Shown: one piece after another, positions 35,691-50,600 of the stretch
Layout: every line of letters starts with the position of its first letter
Numbering within the stretch: position 1 is the first letter of the stretch
Assembly: GCF_958295425.1 (NCBI RefSeq)
Contig: NC_081135.1
Location: 24,119,613-24,183,612, forward strand
Length of the DNA stretch: 64,000 bases
From: Solea solea
Lineage: Eukaryota > Chordata > Actinopteri > Pleuronectiformes > Soleidae
Direction: 5' to 3'
Program-made: the position numbers and the translations under genes
Notes under the pieces: generated by a model
Database searches by the model: none
What the model saw: the letters and a program-made list of their open reading frames with translations, nothing else
Told to the model about the DNA's origin: nothing

Positions 35691-38600
35691 TTATCTCCAT
35701 TGTCGGTGTAGTGCCAGGGCTGACAGGGCCAGCATGGTTGGCAGGGCTACAGAGGGTACATGGTGCACAGCAGTGTCACCCACAGGCCCACTTCGGTCAG
35801 CTTTCACCACCGGGGCTTCAGTGGCAGCACTGTCCATGTCTGTGGGGCAAACGTCTGTGCAGCCACTGCCACTGCCTGAGCCACTGCCTTCATCACCTGC
35901 AACACCATAACACAACATAAGCCAGACTGAGCACGGCACTGAACGAACCACTTACAATCCTAAACTGTTAACTTTAAAGTAATAGAACCCTTTTCTTTCT
36001 CAGTAAGGTTAAAGCTTGTAACATTTTTTGTTAAATTAATAGTGGATCAAATGTGAATGTGTTTAATTAATTCTATTGTGTTCTATTTTATTCTTGTTTG
36101 ATCGCTTTTTCCCCAGAGCTGTCTGCCTTCTCAACTCTGCCCCCCGATCTCTGTACTCTGCCTCCCTTCCGATCTCTGCCCCCCACTGACCCCCCTGCAC
36201 AACACTTACACCAGTTACCCCCCCCCCACACTTTTTAATTCTGCCCACCGAAGAATGTATTCTCTTGTTTGTTTATTTATTATGTAGAATGTTCATACCA
36301 CCTCAATAAGCTATCCACCTGTAAAATATGTCCATAATCTGTAAAATATTCTGTAAATTAGCATTTATCCATATGTCTCTTAAAATAATCTCTAATAATC
36401 AATAAGACTCTGCACAGCAAACAGCTTACTTGTGTCTTGAAAGTAGATATCGTTGCCGTTGTAGGCATTTCTCAGTTTGTTGGTCATCACCCTCAGAGCC
36501 ATGATCTGCTGGCGGATGACAGTGTCTGGGCGGGTGATGTCGACGCCCACCTCAGGGTTATTCACCTGGTTGGTCAGTCCATCCTTTTGGACTTCAGGGA
36601 AGTACCTTTCCATTTAAAAATACAACAGACTGCATTAATAAAATAACAAGACAAGACGCCTGTTAAAGGAAGATAAAGATGTTCTCCTTTTACATCCATG
36701 AACGTACACACCGCCTTACCCGGGGGCCTGTGACGTGCAGAGACGTTCAGGGTGTGCAGAAGACACAGCCATTTAGTCAGAAGTCATGAAACACTTAACA
36801 AATGCTCTTTGTGGACAAAAGCAGCATTTTCAACATGAACATTTGACCTAATCATGCTGGGTAACGTGCTGACATCCTGTGGAGCTGTTTCTCAAGGCAA
36901 AACATGTGAGGTGCCTGCAGGTCATCACGTGAGGGGATTCCACAAATTGCCTGGCACAACATTTGTTTCCCTTAAGCCAAAGTCACGCCGGCTAATATAA
37001 TTTCTGACGGCTTAACAGAGGCCATTCTTTGAATTCTGTGAGTGAGTTTTCTTTTTGGTCACAGCAGCAGTGTTTCATTTTTTAAGGGAAAACAGAAGAA
37101 TGAAAATGTGTAATTCATTAAAAGTACAATTTAAACTGTAATAATATACCCATGCACCAGAATGATTCTTCTTGTCTGCCTAAAAAAGACACATCCTGTT
37201 TCTTTACTCACAGTCCAAGTGTTCCAAGTTCTTGCACAGCTTTAAAACTGTAAGAGTAAATAATCTGGTTCCTAATTCTAGGATTAGACTGATTAACATT
37301 AAGCAAAAACCGAGCAGACGTCGGACTTTTAAATAATCTTCTGTACTAGTCTGTGTCAGCCCCGGGCCTCGGTGCTCTTACCTGCCCTTGGTGTGTCCAT
37401 TCCAGCATTCTTCATCACTGGCATTTCCAGCGGTCACTCTGTCCTCCACACACATCGCCTCGGGCAGGTTGGTCCAAAATTTCTTGGACAGCTTCAGTTT
37501 CTCTTTTATGTCGTCCACCTAGGCAAAGACAGGGGTCATTATGAGAAAGACAGAAAAGACAAAAAAAGCTTAATCTAAAGCTTACTGTTAATAAGGAATA
37601 TGAGGACTGAAATTCTTATAATTATTTGTATTCATGACAGCTTTTATTTCATTGTATACAAGTGTAAAAAGGATACACATTTACAACCAGAGCCAGACTA
37701 TAAACACACACACACACACACACACGCACACATGCAGAAGACATTATTGTTTCTGTGACGAAATATGTGAAAATAGTAGTTTAAATATAGCAAGCCCTAA
37801 GTGAGCCACTAGTAAATGTCCTTATTTGTAATTACCACATCTTATCATCGAGGTTATAAGTAATGGGACTGAACCCTGAGATATCTTAAAAAGCCTTTAA
37901 TTAAATTTCCTCCATGTTGACTCTGAAGGTTTACATCATGAAAAGTAAGACCATGCAGGCTTGCAGCAATAATTTCAGCTTGAATGTCAGACTTAAATGA
38001 TCCATTGCATCCCGGCCATGTGACACAGTTAGATATCGTTTCCAGACTCGAGCCCGTTGAACTCCAATCTTTCATCAAACACACAGAATTTGACATATTT
38101 CACTGAAGCTGAGGGAAAGCCTGATAGCAGCAGGTTGACCCATTATCTTTTTCCGTCTGACTTGCTGTTGGCTTACGTGAAATTGTAGTGAACCTGAGCA
38201 GAACATGAAAGGTGCTGTACTGAGTGTGTGACGCTGCTGTAGGCCCCGACACTGCTTTTGATGTGTTAATCCTGTCACACTGATGCCAAAGCACTTCTGC
38301 AGCTCTGATACTGCCCAGAGGGTCAAGACTGCACTCAATGCAAAAAGACTGTCAGGCAATGTTTGACTAAACCTAACACGTTAAGTTTAGTCTAACAAGT
38401 TGAGAGATTCACAGTTTTTCCTCGATGTCTACCGGTAAAACCAGGCCTGAGAAAACGACAAACTTGACATCATTTCATAATGTAAACATTTAATCACAAA
38501 CATGGTACAGCCATGTTTCAAGTGGCTGAAGATAGATAACAAGACTTTCTCTGTTTTTACATTTCAACCAACTGCAACAAACATGTCCTGGCAGTTGTTC

Positions 38601-41600
38601 TTAACTCTTCACTAAGACAGAACATTAAAATACATCCACAAAAACAAATTTACTTCTATAAATGCCTTCTGCTTAAAGTGGTAAAGACAAAAGCCTTTAC
38701 ACACAATAATAAATATGCTTCTGCCTCCCACTTCATGGCCCATGAATAAATAACATGACTGCAACAAACTCCCCCAGCATGCGATCTGCTGCAATGCACA
38801 CTAGATGGCACTATGTCTTTGAGAAACGGGTGAAAAAGAACCATGGAAAGGATGTGCAACTGTTTGTCATGATGTGTGTTTTTTTTCAAAGTTTATGTGC
38901 ACATGCATCTCCATGTCATCTTACAGAAAGCGAGTGTACAGACAAAACGGATGTTATCCCAGTATGATGTGAAGAAAGAATGTGTGAAAGGCAATGATCC
39001 TCATTATAATCGGGAGACCTATTACTGACAGTGTTGATATTCTCATTACAAATGAAGATGCAGATCCACCACCCCCATCCGCCCCACATCAGAATATTAC
39101 ATTATATCCTGTAGCTACTGATTCCCAGTGAAATTGCCGACGGCATCAGTTTGTGACACTTACTGTATAGTTTCACAAATAAGAGACGGAAGCATTTAGT
39201 CACAGGATGTGTTAGCCACCATCATTTATATCCCAGGTTTACCTTCACATTTTACTGTCCATGTCTTCAATATCTTAAATTATATAAACATATGAACTCA
39301 AATCTGATTTAGGTGTTACAAGTGTTTTCTTATTTCTCTCACACCACACAAGAATGTGGTCATCATTTTCCAATGGATCCAAGGCTCATACATCTAAGAA
39401 TTGTATAATAATAATAATATTATAATAATAATAATAATGATAATAATAATTATTATTATTATTATATATAATTATATTATTATTAATTATTATGTTATAC
39501 ATTCTATTATATTATTATTATTATTATTATTATAATTATAATAATAAATGTTCTTCTTTCTTTACTTATTTTTACTTAAAGGTTTAGTGTTCATTTATAG
39601 ATTCATCCCATAATTCTGCATCCAAAAAATATAAAACCATACATATTGGTGAATTTAATCTATTCAAACATACCTATATGTAACATTGTGTATAAACATA
39701 TAAGTGGTAATAAGCCACTTATAATTAAATGTTTATAACTCCATCCTTACATCCTTTTCCCAATTTCTTTTCAAATAATGATGTTGATGATGACTATATT
39801 ATAATTGTATTAACAATCTTCGGTCTCATCAGAGTTTAGTATGTATAACTAATGTGTGCCCTGCAGGACTGTACACGGCCCTCCTCTCTTTCATGCATCA
39901 CATTATCTATATTCTATGTCTCTTACAGGCGTGATGGGTATAATGTGCATGAAGCAGACTTGTTATAAAAACACCTGCCTACATGTTTGTCAAGACAGTA
40001 CTATAATAAGATATTCTGCTTTACATTAGGGGCTGAGAAGGTTGTTAGTTTCACAGGTAGTATGGATAATTCAACAGTTTTATTTTATTCATTTATAGCC
40101 ATTATGAAACACATGGTTTTTTTTTATCAGATAAGAGGGTTATTAAATGTTGTAGGTCTTTACAGGTAAGTATTAGATCATTCATTGTCATTTTTCAAGA
40201 CCCATACATGGGTAAACCATGTATTTGGTGGGAATTAGTTTCAGAGGACAGTGATTCCACATTTAACGTCCTAATTTAAATTTATGTACAGCAGCCCAAC
40301 AGGGCATGTGGAATTTACTCCAAAAAAAACCCTAAATTGGTCGGGTTTACTGGGATGAAATAATGTGTAAATGATGTAAATGTATTATTTGAAGCACATA
40401 GATTATTATACACACTTCATCAGTTGATGCCATGTTGTATGTTTTTCTCTTTAGCCCTCTCTCCCTGCTCCTTCTCACAAACCATGTTACTAAATTGTGT
40501 TTCTTTCTCATTCTCTCTCTGCCTCCTCACTATGACTCTAATCTGATCTCCCTGTGGTCTTGCTCTCTCTTGCCTCAGCTGTAAGAGAAAGTGAAGGTTT
40601 CATGGTTAGCTGACCCATGATCTTAGACCGGACTCCTGTTCCAATGAGCTTTGTAAATAAAGCCTCCGCAATTTCTCTTTCCACTGTGACACACAGTGGA
40701 TGCTTAGTCATTTTTGGACTTCTCTTTTTCTCTTTCACCCTTTCATCATGACTTATTACCAACATCTTTACGACCAAAGTTGGCACTGATACAGACATCG
40801 TCTGTTGCCCAATGTCAGGCTGGATTGGCACATTGATAATGGATTGGTGATAGACCTAGAATCATAATTTGTTTTCTTAACATATTTCTTCATTGTTTCC
40901 TGAATGGGGAACAGGATATTTGTGGCACTAAACAAGCGTGCAGAAAATTATTTCAGCTGGAAACAGCACGGAAAAGTAGCCTTGTAATATTGTATTACAG
41001 CTCGTATGTCTGAGCTAATCCAAACATAATCTTATCTTACTGTTAAATGGCTTGACAAGAAGAAATGTTTACATAGACATAATTATATCCCAAAATAAAA
41101 AAGTCAAAGGGATTATGGTGCGAGACGGTTCTAAATCTGTGTACATAAAGATGCTCAAAGCATTTCTTACAGTATATTCTATCCAGTCTTGCTTTTGTGT
41201 GAATGCAGCTAAGGGCTCACACAGGCGGGCCATGATATTTTCCGTGTGCATGGTAACAGGGTGTCAGCTCCCTCTCGACTCAGCACACACATGTGACTGA
41301 ACTGTACTTTTAGCACTGGTTTTCAGATGCTCATGCATGTACCAAGATCAAAAGCTGACGGGTCACTCCGTTTGAAGCTGCAGTCACACTCCTGGCAACA
41401 GCACGATGTCAGGAGCCCGAGCTCTTATCTAGATGAGGGATGATGCCCAGTGTGCTTTCTGCCTTTCAAAGAACAAGAAATCCTGTGTGTGGCCGTAGAC
41501 AGTCTTTCTAACTTTTTTCACTCAAAAACAAGCAAAAGATGCTTCCCACCAGCTGCTAAACACTCCTTTCTCTCTTTCTCTCAAAAATGAAAACACAGCT

Positions 41601-44600
41601 GAGTGTTCTGTCACTAATAGATGCACCACCTTAGGACAATCATGTATTTTTACATTTTATCTGGAGATGCAATTGCTGTTGGATGCAGAGAGTATCCCTC
41701 TGGAGCAAGTCTGTGCTAAATGAGTGCATGTTCAATCTAATCATAGACTCGGCAACAGGTCTTACCACTAAACCACAAGGAGCAGACAAGTGCTCGATCA
41801 ACTTATTTTCCCTGGCAACTGCTCCTCCTGTCTCTGTTAAAATAGTTTTTCATTTGATACGAATGCAGTATTCTTCCTGCATCTCAATTACAGAGGTCAG
41901 AGAGTCAGTTTTGCTCATACCAAGACCTTGGCCATGCCATGAGTCTCTCCCTGACCAGTGACCACTTTGGGGACAGACTGAATAGTTTCACACAAGCAGG
42001 AAGGCCACAATAAGAATAACTCTGCCTCTTCATCACATTCTTGTTCGAATTATATTGTTGACTGAGCCAACACTAAAAACTAATACTCTCTCCTGTCCAC
42101 GTCTGGGAGTGGAGAAGTAGCCAGCAGATCGAATGCTAAAGTGTCAAATATCAGGGAGCAGAGGCCCCGTGGGTGTACATCCTCGGACAGAGCAATTTAA
42201 TCCGGTGTCTAAGACAAGCACTGCTCATTAGTTCAGATCTATCCATAAACGGCATAATCTCTCAAACAGGACCTGTCATCTGGCTCCACAGCACTTTTTG
42301 CTTTTGAAAAAAAGAAAAAGTAATGTAGAAAGGATATAGCAAGTAAATGACCTCTGTAATAATGTTTTGAATGTCTCCTTTTCCCTTGTCTTTAAAGGTG
42401 ACCTTACTACTTAGAGCAGGTAAGAGAGAACCCATCAATGTGAACTGTATTTTAATTATTATTCTAACATTAATAACATTAACATATTAAAATGCATTAC
42501 TGTATTATTAGAGTGTGTTCTCCTCTTTCTCTGGGTGGCTAATTAATTACCTTTATAATATTTCTTTTTATATTTATGTGTGTGGATACAATAAAACAAT
42601 GGATAATTATATAACTGTCAGCTGTCTTTCCTACAGTTCTCACCCACGTAGGGACGGAACACCAAAGCAAATCATGGTTAGCACACAAACCACTTGCAAA
42701 CTTAACTGAACGTGGTTTGATACGACAGTGCAGTGCCACTTCCTGTCTTCTTTTGCTGCTAGGCTACAAGCCATGTGCTCATTATAAACCCATTTTTAGT
42801 GGCACTCTTGCGGGGCCACGGCGCTTTCCGCACACGCTCAAGTGAAGCCACCCTTCTTGTTTCCTTTGATTACAACTGCTTATGTCCTCGCATAAATCTG
42901 CCACGGGAGAATATTATGGCATGATTTACCGCTGACGTCTCCACCACCTCTCAGCCGGGGGCATAACATACTGTTTATCTTTGTAGCATCTCTGTGACAT
43001 CACTGCCAGTGACAACATTGTGAGATTGTCTTTACACTGCGGTCTGGGAATGGATACTACTTTTTTTGCAGGTGGCATTTTAACAACAAAATAATGCACT
43101 GAGATCCATATGTTACACGATTTAAAACTGCTTGACAGCAAAAGAAAAACCCACTGTATAATGTATTGATGCGATTGCACAATACATTATATTTGATCTG
43201 TGCCATATGGTCCGACTATGTTTCCACATTTACGTTTGATTTCATACTTCAGTGAAAGAAAGTTGATTACCGAGTTGAATCGTTCAGTTCTTTGATGCCC
43301 CTCAGGGGGCATAACTTTATTTTCAACTTTCAATGGTTGTCATAACTGTTGTAGGAGAGATGATTCATCATTGATTTAGTGTGATAGTAAATCTCTACGT
43401 AACTTAACAGAGAGATGAGAAAGAAAAAGGTTAAAAAAAGAAAATAACAGTAAAAAAAACACTTTGGTGTCTTTCATGAGAAAATAATATTAAAACCAAT
43501 ATACATTTTGATAAAAGAAATGAAGAATTACTTCTTAAATAACTGTTGATGCTGCTGATTTTAGCATTGTTTAACATGACACTTAATTTCTCCAGAAGTC
43601 ACAACAGTAGCACACAAGCTACAAATTAGATTTTTGAACACAGACCAATTAGTTATAATTATTACAGATGAGCACTTATCTGCATATTTACTCATTTCCA
43701 GGGATAGAATTTATCTCTGGAAATGAGTAAAAAACAATTTTTTGTTAATGTGTTATTTGATCCTCATACAGTGGATCTGAGATATGTGTCTCATTCCCAC
43801 AACAAAAGAGGAAGAAACAAATAAATACAATTGTCAAAGTCACTTCCTTCAAAGAAAATAAAACTCCTACACTGCTACTGTGTTTCTGTCAAAAAACTAA
43901 AAACAAACAAAAAAACAAACAAATTTAATCCGACCCGGTAATAGAATGTGAATTAAACAAACACAGCAGCATCATAATGATTTTAAGTTTATTCTTCAAG
44001 TGGGAAACAAAATGAAATGAGTGAAACTAGTCTTTAAGCCTTTGGCCCATTCTGGGATTGAACAAGCAACCTTGCAACCTTCACATTACAAGCCCAATTG
44101 CTTCCCTCTTAACCATGGACTGCACACAATGGCCTTTTCTCTCACTACGATAAATCTCTATACGTTCTGCCCATGTCATATTTACATCCCGTCAGTGTAA
44201 ACTAGTGTAGGTTATATTTGGTGCCCCACTGTACGCCTCAAACCCTCCTGTGTAAACTGTACAGTTAGCTGGTATGGTTTATCATGATAAGAAAAATGTA
44301 TCACACAATGATCCCACTGTGAGAAATAAAAAAAAAAAGACAAGACAGAATATTGATGAAACAGTGGTGAGTATATGCTTGTGATTTGCCCAAGGCTACA
44401 ACATGAGAAGTTTGAAAAAAAGGGGGGATGATTAAAGGGAAGCTATGCTGTGTGGAGAACAGAGCAATCATTGGCAGGACCTGGTCTCTCCCTGCTGCCC
44501 TTGCTCCCCCAAGAGGCAAGCAGCCTGGAGTGTAATGGGGCCAATGTGTCTCATTAATGCATTGACAGATATGAAAAGTAGCGGAACCTTTATGGCAGTA

Positions 44601-47600
44601 GCATCAGTTGCTTGGAAAGAAGGAATGATGTATGTAAAGGTTCTTTTAGTACAATTGTGGCTGCTGGTAGTTGTAGCCTTTAAAACAATAGCATTCACAA
44701 GTTGAGGGGATGTTTTTAATAAACTATTACGTCGTATTTTTCATATAAACATGTTTTAACTACAAAAAACACCCACAACAGCATAATTCATTTAGTTATC
44801 AATATAACTCCAGAAAACATGTACACTGCTGATTTTAAGTTGGCCACATGCACAGCATATACATCTTTGCAAAATAACAAATCTGCATTTGTGCATTTCT
44901 TGGGCTATATGCAAATGAAGTGAAGCTCTACAGTCCACAGAGTGGGTCGGGTATAGCTCGCTTGTGAATGCTGGAAAAGGCCGAGTGAGGTAACCTTTCA
45001 ACGGGTCGAGTGTGGGATCTAATCACAATGTGAGCCTGATGTGATAACGTATATGTGTGCCCGGCCATGGAAAAACCAAGAACAAGCCATTTTGAGTTAT
45101 TTACAGATTCTGAAAGTGTAACTTCTAAACTTTTGAAGATGTGGCCATTTGAATGTATATAGGCACTCCTCAAACTGGTTAAGGGAGAATTTAAGCCTCA
45201 AAGATTTATACCTTCTGGGAGCCGAGAGACAATATCATCACATTTACATTGCCCAACCCCCTCCCCTAATTTTTATAAGCTTATACAAATAAAACATACA
45301 TTAACTGCTCAAAATACTGCAAGTGGCTAAAATACAGTATTACACACTGCATATTCTGTGATGCCATTCAAAGTTGTTCAAACTTTAAACTTAAGACCAT
45401 GTAACCCACACTCTTTTTCCAAGTTTCTAAAAGGAAATGGCACGAATCGCTAACACCTATCAGTCTCTGCAAAAACACCAATCAGTGTGTTAATAAATTA
45501 AGCAGCATTATGCAGTTGTGACTATGCTAATCTCACAGGGATGAATTAGAGAGTTTTGTGAATCTGATGCTTAATATAGATTACCAATCTGTGATGACAC
45601 ATACTAAACTCTTGTGTGGCACAAAATGACACGACTTAATGCAAAAGTTCCTTTATTCTTCCTTTATAAATTAGGATATAACAAACAACAACTACTTTTT
45701 TTGCATATTGTTATTCTATTTTGCCTAAAAAGCAGGTTTGGTTATTGCTATTGGACATACACAGATAAGACATTATTGTTGTGGTGTAGGGCATTTAAAC
45801 CTCCTTCATTCTTAATATATAAAAAGAGGAAAATGATATGATTGGGTGAACTGGTAACTGAGCACAACCAGACAACCAGATTTCAATTTAACTCCATATG
45901 CTATCAGTCATTTTTATATAGATCAAAGAATAGACAGACTTTCTTCCCAGAAACACTATGAATTCCTCTCTAAGTTTACATGTGATTAATCCTGTGATTA
46001 GCTGATAGCTGGTCTTAAATATTACCCTTTGCTGTAAGAGTTAAAATTATGATTATATGGATTTCTTCTACATTTTTGGTGTCAGGCAGTCTCAACTTTC
46101 CTCACAGAACCTTGACAAAAATGGCACAGAACTCTTTTGAAGTTTATTTAGCTCAAAGTAGACTTGAGAAATGTCCAAAGGTATCAAATGTGGGACTCAG
46201 GCATGGTTGGGAGTATAAGTGGTATCTCATAGGATAAATCTAACACCTTTTTTCAAAAGTGTATCACTTCCTCCTCTCTTTCTGATATATTTCAGTCTTG
46301 ACTATACAGGCATATGTGTTATGTATAGTAAAGTATGTATAGTAAAATGCCCACACAAACTGGCTCATTATAAACCTTTATTTAGATTAAATAATGCTAA
46401 ATGAAAGATGTTCATAATATTGTCAGTGAGCAGCTACTGTACACATAAGTACATACTTGATTCTCCATTCAGATGCAACCAATTAGGAGCCTACTGGCAG
46501 CAGCAATAGCACACATTTGTTGTTATGGTAACAATGATATGTAATGGCATGTACGTAGGGCGTAAGTGACCTTGGCTGTCATGTAGTGACAATAATAAAC
46601 ATGCAGCTAAGGTTGCATGGAGAGGTCATGATTAACACTACTGGGTCAGGTTCAGGAAACTATTGTGGGCTGGGTTAAAATAAGTATTGCCTTGAGGTAA
46701 AATGATCATTGACATCATGTGGTTTTTGTGGTGTGGTGATTGTGGATTAAAGAAACAATGATGACAATTAGTTCAACACAGGAAACACATACTGGTCCCC
46801 CACTGTATGTGAAAGCATCCACCGTGCAGTCTCTTCCGCCTACAGATTATGTTCTCACTCTGCTCAATGTCACATGACTTTTTCCTGTGCCCTCGTCATA
46901 ATGTCTTTTTTTTTTTATAATAAGCCGCTTGTGCAGATAACAGGGCTCATCTTTTTTAAAAGAAGGACAGTCGCTGGAGTTAACGGAGAAGCAGCAGCTT
47001 GTCAACTCTCTGAGGTCTTTCTATCCCATCTGACCAGTGACTGAGAGCGACTCAAGTGTTTTATTTTGAGGGACACATTCAGTACAATGGCACTGTTCTG
47101 GGGAAAGAAGACTATGATGCGTATTGTCTTCCTCTAAACTTCATACAACTCTACAGACATGCATCTCCCCACACTAAATTGTAAAGGAGTAAATGCACAT
47201 GGCAGTGTCCATGCATGCTTTCATATATTTCTTCTAGTGCTGTCTCTTGTTATAATAAGCATTGGACTAATGTCTAAGTGCTTTATGCAGCAACAGGTCT
47301 TGCATGGTGTGAAGTTGTATGATAACAGTACAGTTAACAAGTGAAATGATTTTTCCTCACACATTTCAAACTCGGTATTTCAGAGAGTAAAGTCACCTTG
47401 GTTATACAAAACAGTGTCCTTGTGTTACATCTTTGAAATAGCAGTGGGAGGTGACACGGCTGAGTATTACAGACAGGAAAAGCTCCATCTGCATTAGAAT
47501 CATGGGTGTAGCAGAATGTTCACCTTCTTGTAAAATCTGGAGAAGCAAACAAGTAAATCCATGTAAACACAAAGACTATCTGTAAGACAATAAAGCTAAC

Positions 47601-50600
47601 ACAACATTCACCACAGCCAGCATCAGTACACAGCTCCACCGCTACTGTGCAAAACTGCTTTAGAACAACACTGCTGAAAACTCATCTTCTACAAACTGGT
47701 GACAAAGGAGCTAAAGGCAGTTTCATTGCTGTTTTCTGTCATCAAAAGGAAGAGCTTTGGAAAGTTGCTCAGATTGCTGGAATTAAGGAGCCAAGTTCTA
47801 CAACGACATAAACAGTAGTATAGTTACACCAAATACCAAAAAAATGAGAACATGTGAAGGTTCTCAGTCATCCAAGTCATGCCCTTAAGTGTTAAAAATG
47901 AAGGCAACTGGTAACTGATATGTTGCCTTTCTTGAAGATGTTTCACCTCTCATCCAAAGGGCTTCTCCAGTTCTGACTTTGGTGTGGGAGTCCCCAGGTT
48001 TTTAAAACGATGGTGATGTTAAAATCATTAACATCACCATCATGTGAGCTGTTTAGGTCACATGGGTCAAGGTGTGAATTGGTGTTAAACTGTTTTGGGG
48101 AGGGCCCTCAAGACAGGATTGTAAACCAATTCCTCTGTTCAAGGTAGGTCGCTCTGGAGTTGGTTCTTCTGTGTTGTGCCATACATGGAAGGTGGTTAAC
48201 TGTATTCACCTAACACCAAACAGGTAAACCTTCATTCTGAGAGGGTAGATGCTACTGTATGTTAAAAACTAATTTCACCAGGAATCACAGAACATGAATT
48301 CCTGTGGGGAAGTTGCAATATAATAAAAATCCCTGGTTGCCACAGGGTTTTTTTTTTAAGATACATGAGCAGATTTTAGAGAAAACACAGGAAATCCCAG
48401 GATCTCAATTCCTGGCACTCAACCCCATTCCATACCAGCTCCACCCAAGCTCCCCAACAACAGTAAAACCAAGCATGTTGGCTCTTTTGAGCTGCAAAAA
48501 AATATACAGTTCTGCCACTGATGAGTGGGACACAACTCTCAGATAGTGACTTTAGGTTTCCCATCATTGTGGAATGGAGAATACCTGTGTTCTGCCACAG
48601 CTTTGTAAGCACACCAGAATATCCTGCTTAAAAATGGAAGTTAACTTTGTCTTTCAGCAGAAAACTATAAACACAGTGGTCAACAGTGCCTTGTCATCAC
48701 ATCTGCTTTGGTAAGCTTTTTACGACTTGCTATTTTGTGTTTAAAGACCACAGGCAGGATGACCAGTGCCTACTGCACAGGTGGTTGATCTCAAGAGTGA
48801 AGTGATCATCATTTTAACATTTAAAAGAGGTATGTAACCTTCCTACTCACCATGAAGGGAACCTTTAAATACATGTTGGTTTTCCACATCTGGTAATAAA
48901 TCTGGCAACGGCTGGGTTGCACACAAAACTATTCAGACCATTCTGTCTCAATCAATTAACAAGTGCAGAAAGTGTGGTTTACATTAGCATGTACTGCTGG
49001 AATTTGTCAGGCTTTAATTTTGCCAGTCAAATATTCATGCTTAAAATCCACCTCTCATCCAGGGTATTGTTAAATGTGTCACCAGACAATGCCCTTGTGT
49101 ATCATGCCACATGTGCACTTCTAGACTATTTATTTTGATGTGGTCTTAGAGAAAGTATGAGTTATGCTAGAATCCATGGAATCTCTATAATTGAATGTCC
49201 TGGGCAAGAGTCAGGACAGCACAACAGAGTGGAGCTGTGGATAGGCCCACTTTACTTCCATTAAGCTATAGCCAAAGCAAGAATGTTTCAGTGGCTTGAC
49301 ATGTTCCTGGACTGTATAAATATAATGCCAGGGTCAAGATTTTGGGAAAGGAGCGGTTATGCTTTCCCCCCCCCTGTCAAATGACTTCACAAACCACACA
49401 TGTTTTACTCAATGTTTCCTACTGAACATGGCAAACATGAAAAACAAAGATTGCATGCATTACTATTTAATTCCGGTTTACTCCCAAAGTCCAAAAAACA
49501 TGCAATATGGGGATTAGGTCAATTGGACACTCCGGATTGACCGTAGGTGTGAGTGTGAGAGTGGAGGGTTGTTTGCCTCCATATGTGGTCCCGAGATGGA
49601 CTGGCGAAATGTCCAGGGTGTAAGTCATATTGGCACAGCATCCCCCGTGACCCTCATGTGGCAGCCCATGACCGAGTGGAAAGAGAACTTGGCTTGTAAC
49701 CGGGGGGTTGCCAGGTTGAGTCCCCACCAGGTCAAAAGGGCTGGGGTAACCCTGAGCTGCTCAGTGGCTGCCCACTGCTCCTAATTCTAGGAAGGTTTTG
49801 TGACCATCCTGTCATTGCCATACAAAATTTACAACTATGGACTGGCGATCTGTCCAGGGTGTGACCCCGCCTTTCACCCTAGCTGAGATTGGCACAGCAC
49901 CCTGTGCGACCCTCATGTGGAGGATAAAGCGGTAGAAGACGGATGCATGGACACCATGGATGTTCTAACCATGCACATAAATCATCCCAACATGTAAGTG
50001 ACTGTGATCACAGAGTTTACATTCCTGATTTTCTTGGTTTTTCCTAGTGTTGTACAGGATAGGCAAACATAAGCCATGTGTGTCAGCCTATTCCTTTTTC
50101 GTATATTGGCATAATTGTGTTTAATGATTTCCTGGTTGGAACAAGGGCCTTTCTGCATGGAGTTCATATGTTCTCCCCGTGTGTGCACGGGTTTTCTCCG
50201 GGTTCTCCGGCCTTTTCCCACCGTGTCCAAAAACATGCAATATGGGGATTAGGTCAATTGGGCACTCTAAATTAACCGTAGATGTGAGAGTGAATGGTTG
50301 AATCCCACCTATCGCCCTATGTCAGCTAAGCTTGGCACAACACGCCCCATGACCCTCCTGTGGAGGATAAAGCGGTAGGAAATGGATGGATGGATTTCAT
50401 TATGTTTACTTTTTATATGAATGTAACTGAAATAAAGATATTCATTCTTATTCACAAGTGCAATCGCAGTTTTCACCACACCATACATACAATATGTACG
50501 TACTGCCGAGGCGCATGCATTGGTTGAAAGTAAAAAAAATTAAAAAAAGCCATCACACAGTCATACCTAATGGCAGTGTATTGACCTGCTTGCCACACTG

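Noticed and set aside
43687..43731. Possible microRNA precursor
   Set aside because: The stem is 20 bp with a 5-nt loop, too short for a standard precursor, and the sequence matches no microRNA I know.
49662..49740. Possible tRNA gene
   Set aside because: It has A- and B-box-like motifs but no convincing cloverleaf or acceptor stem, and sits inside nested repeats; it is a SINE head.
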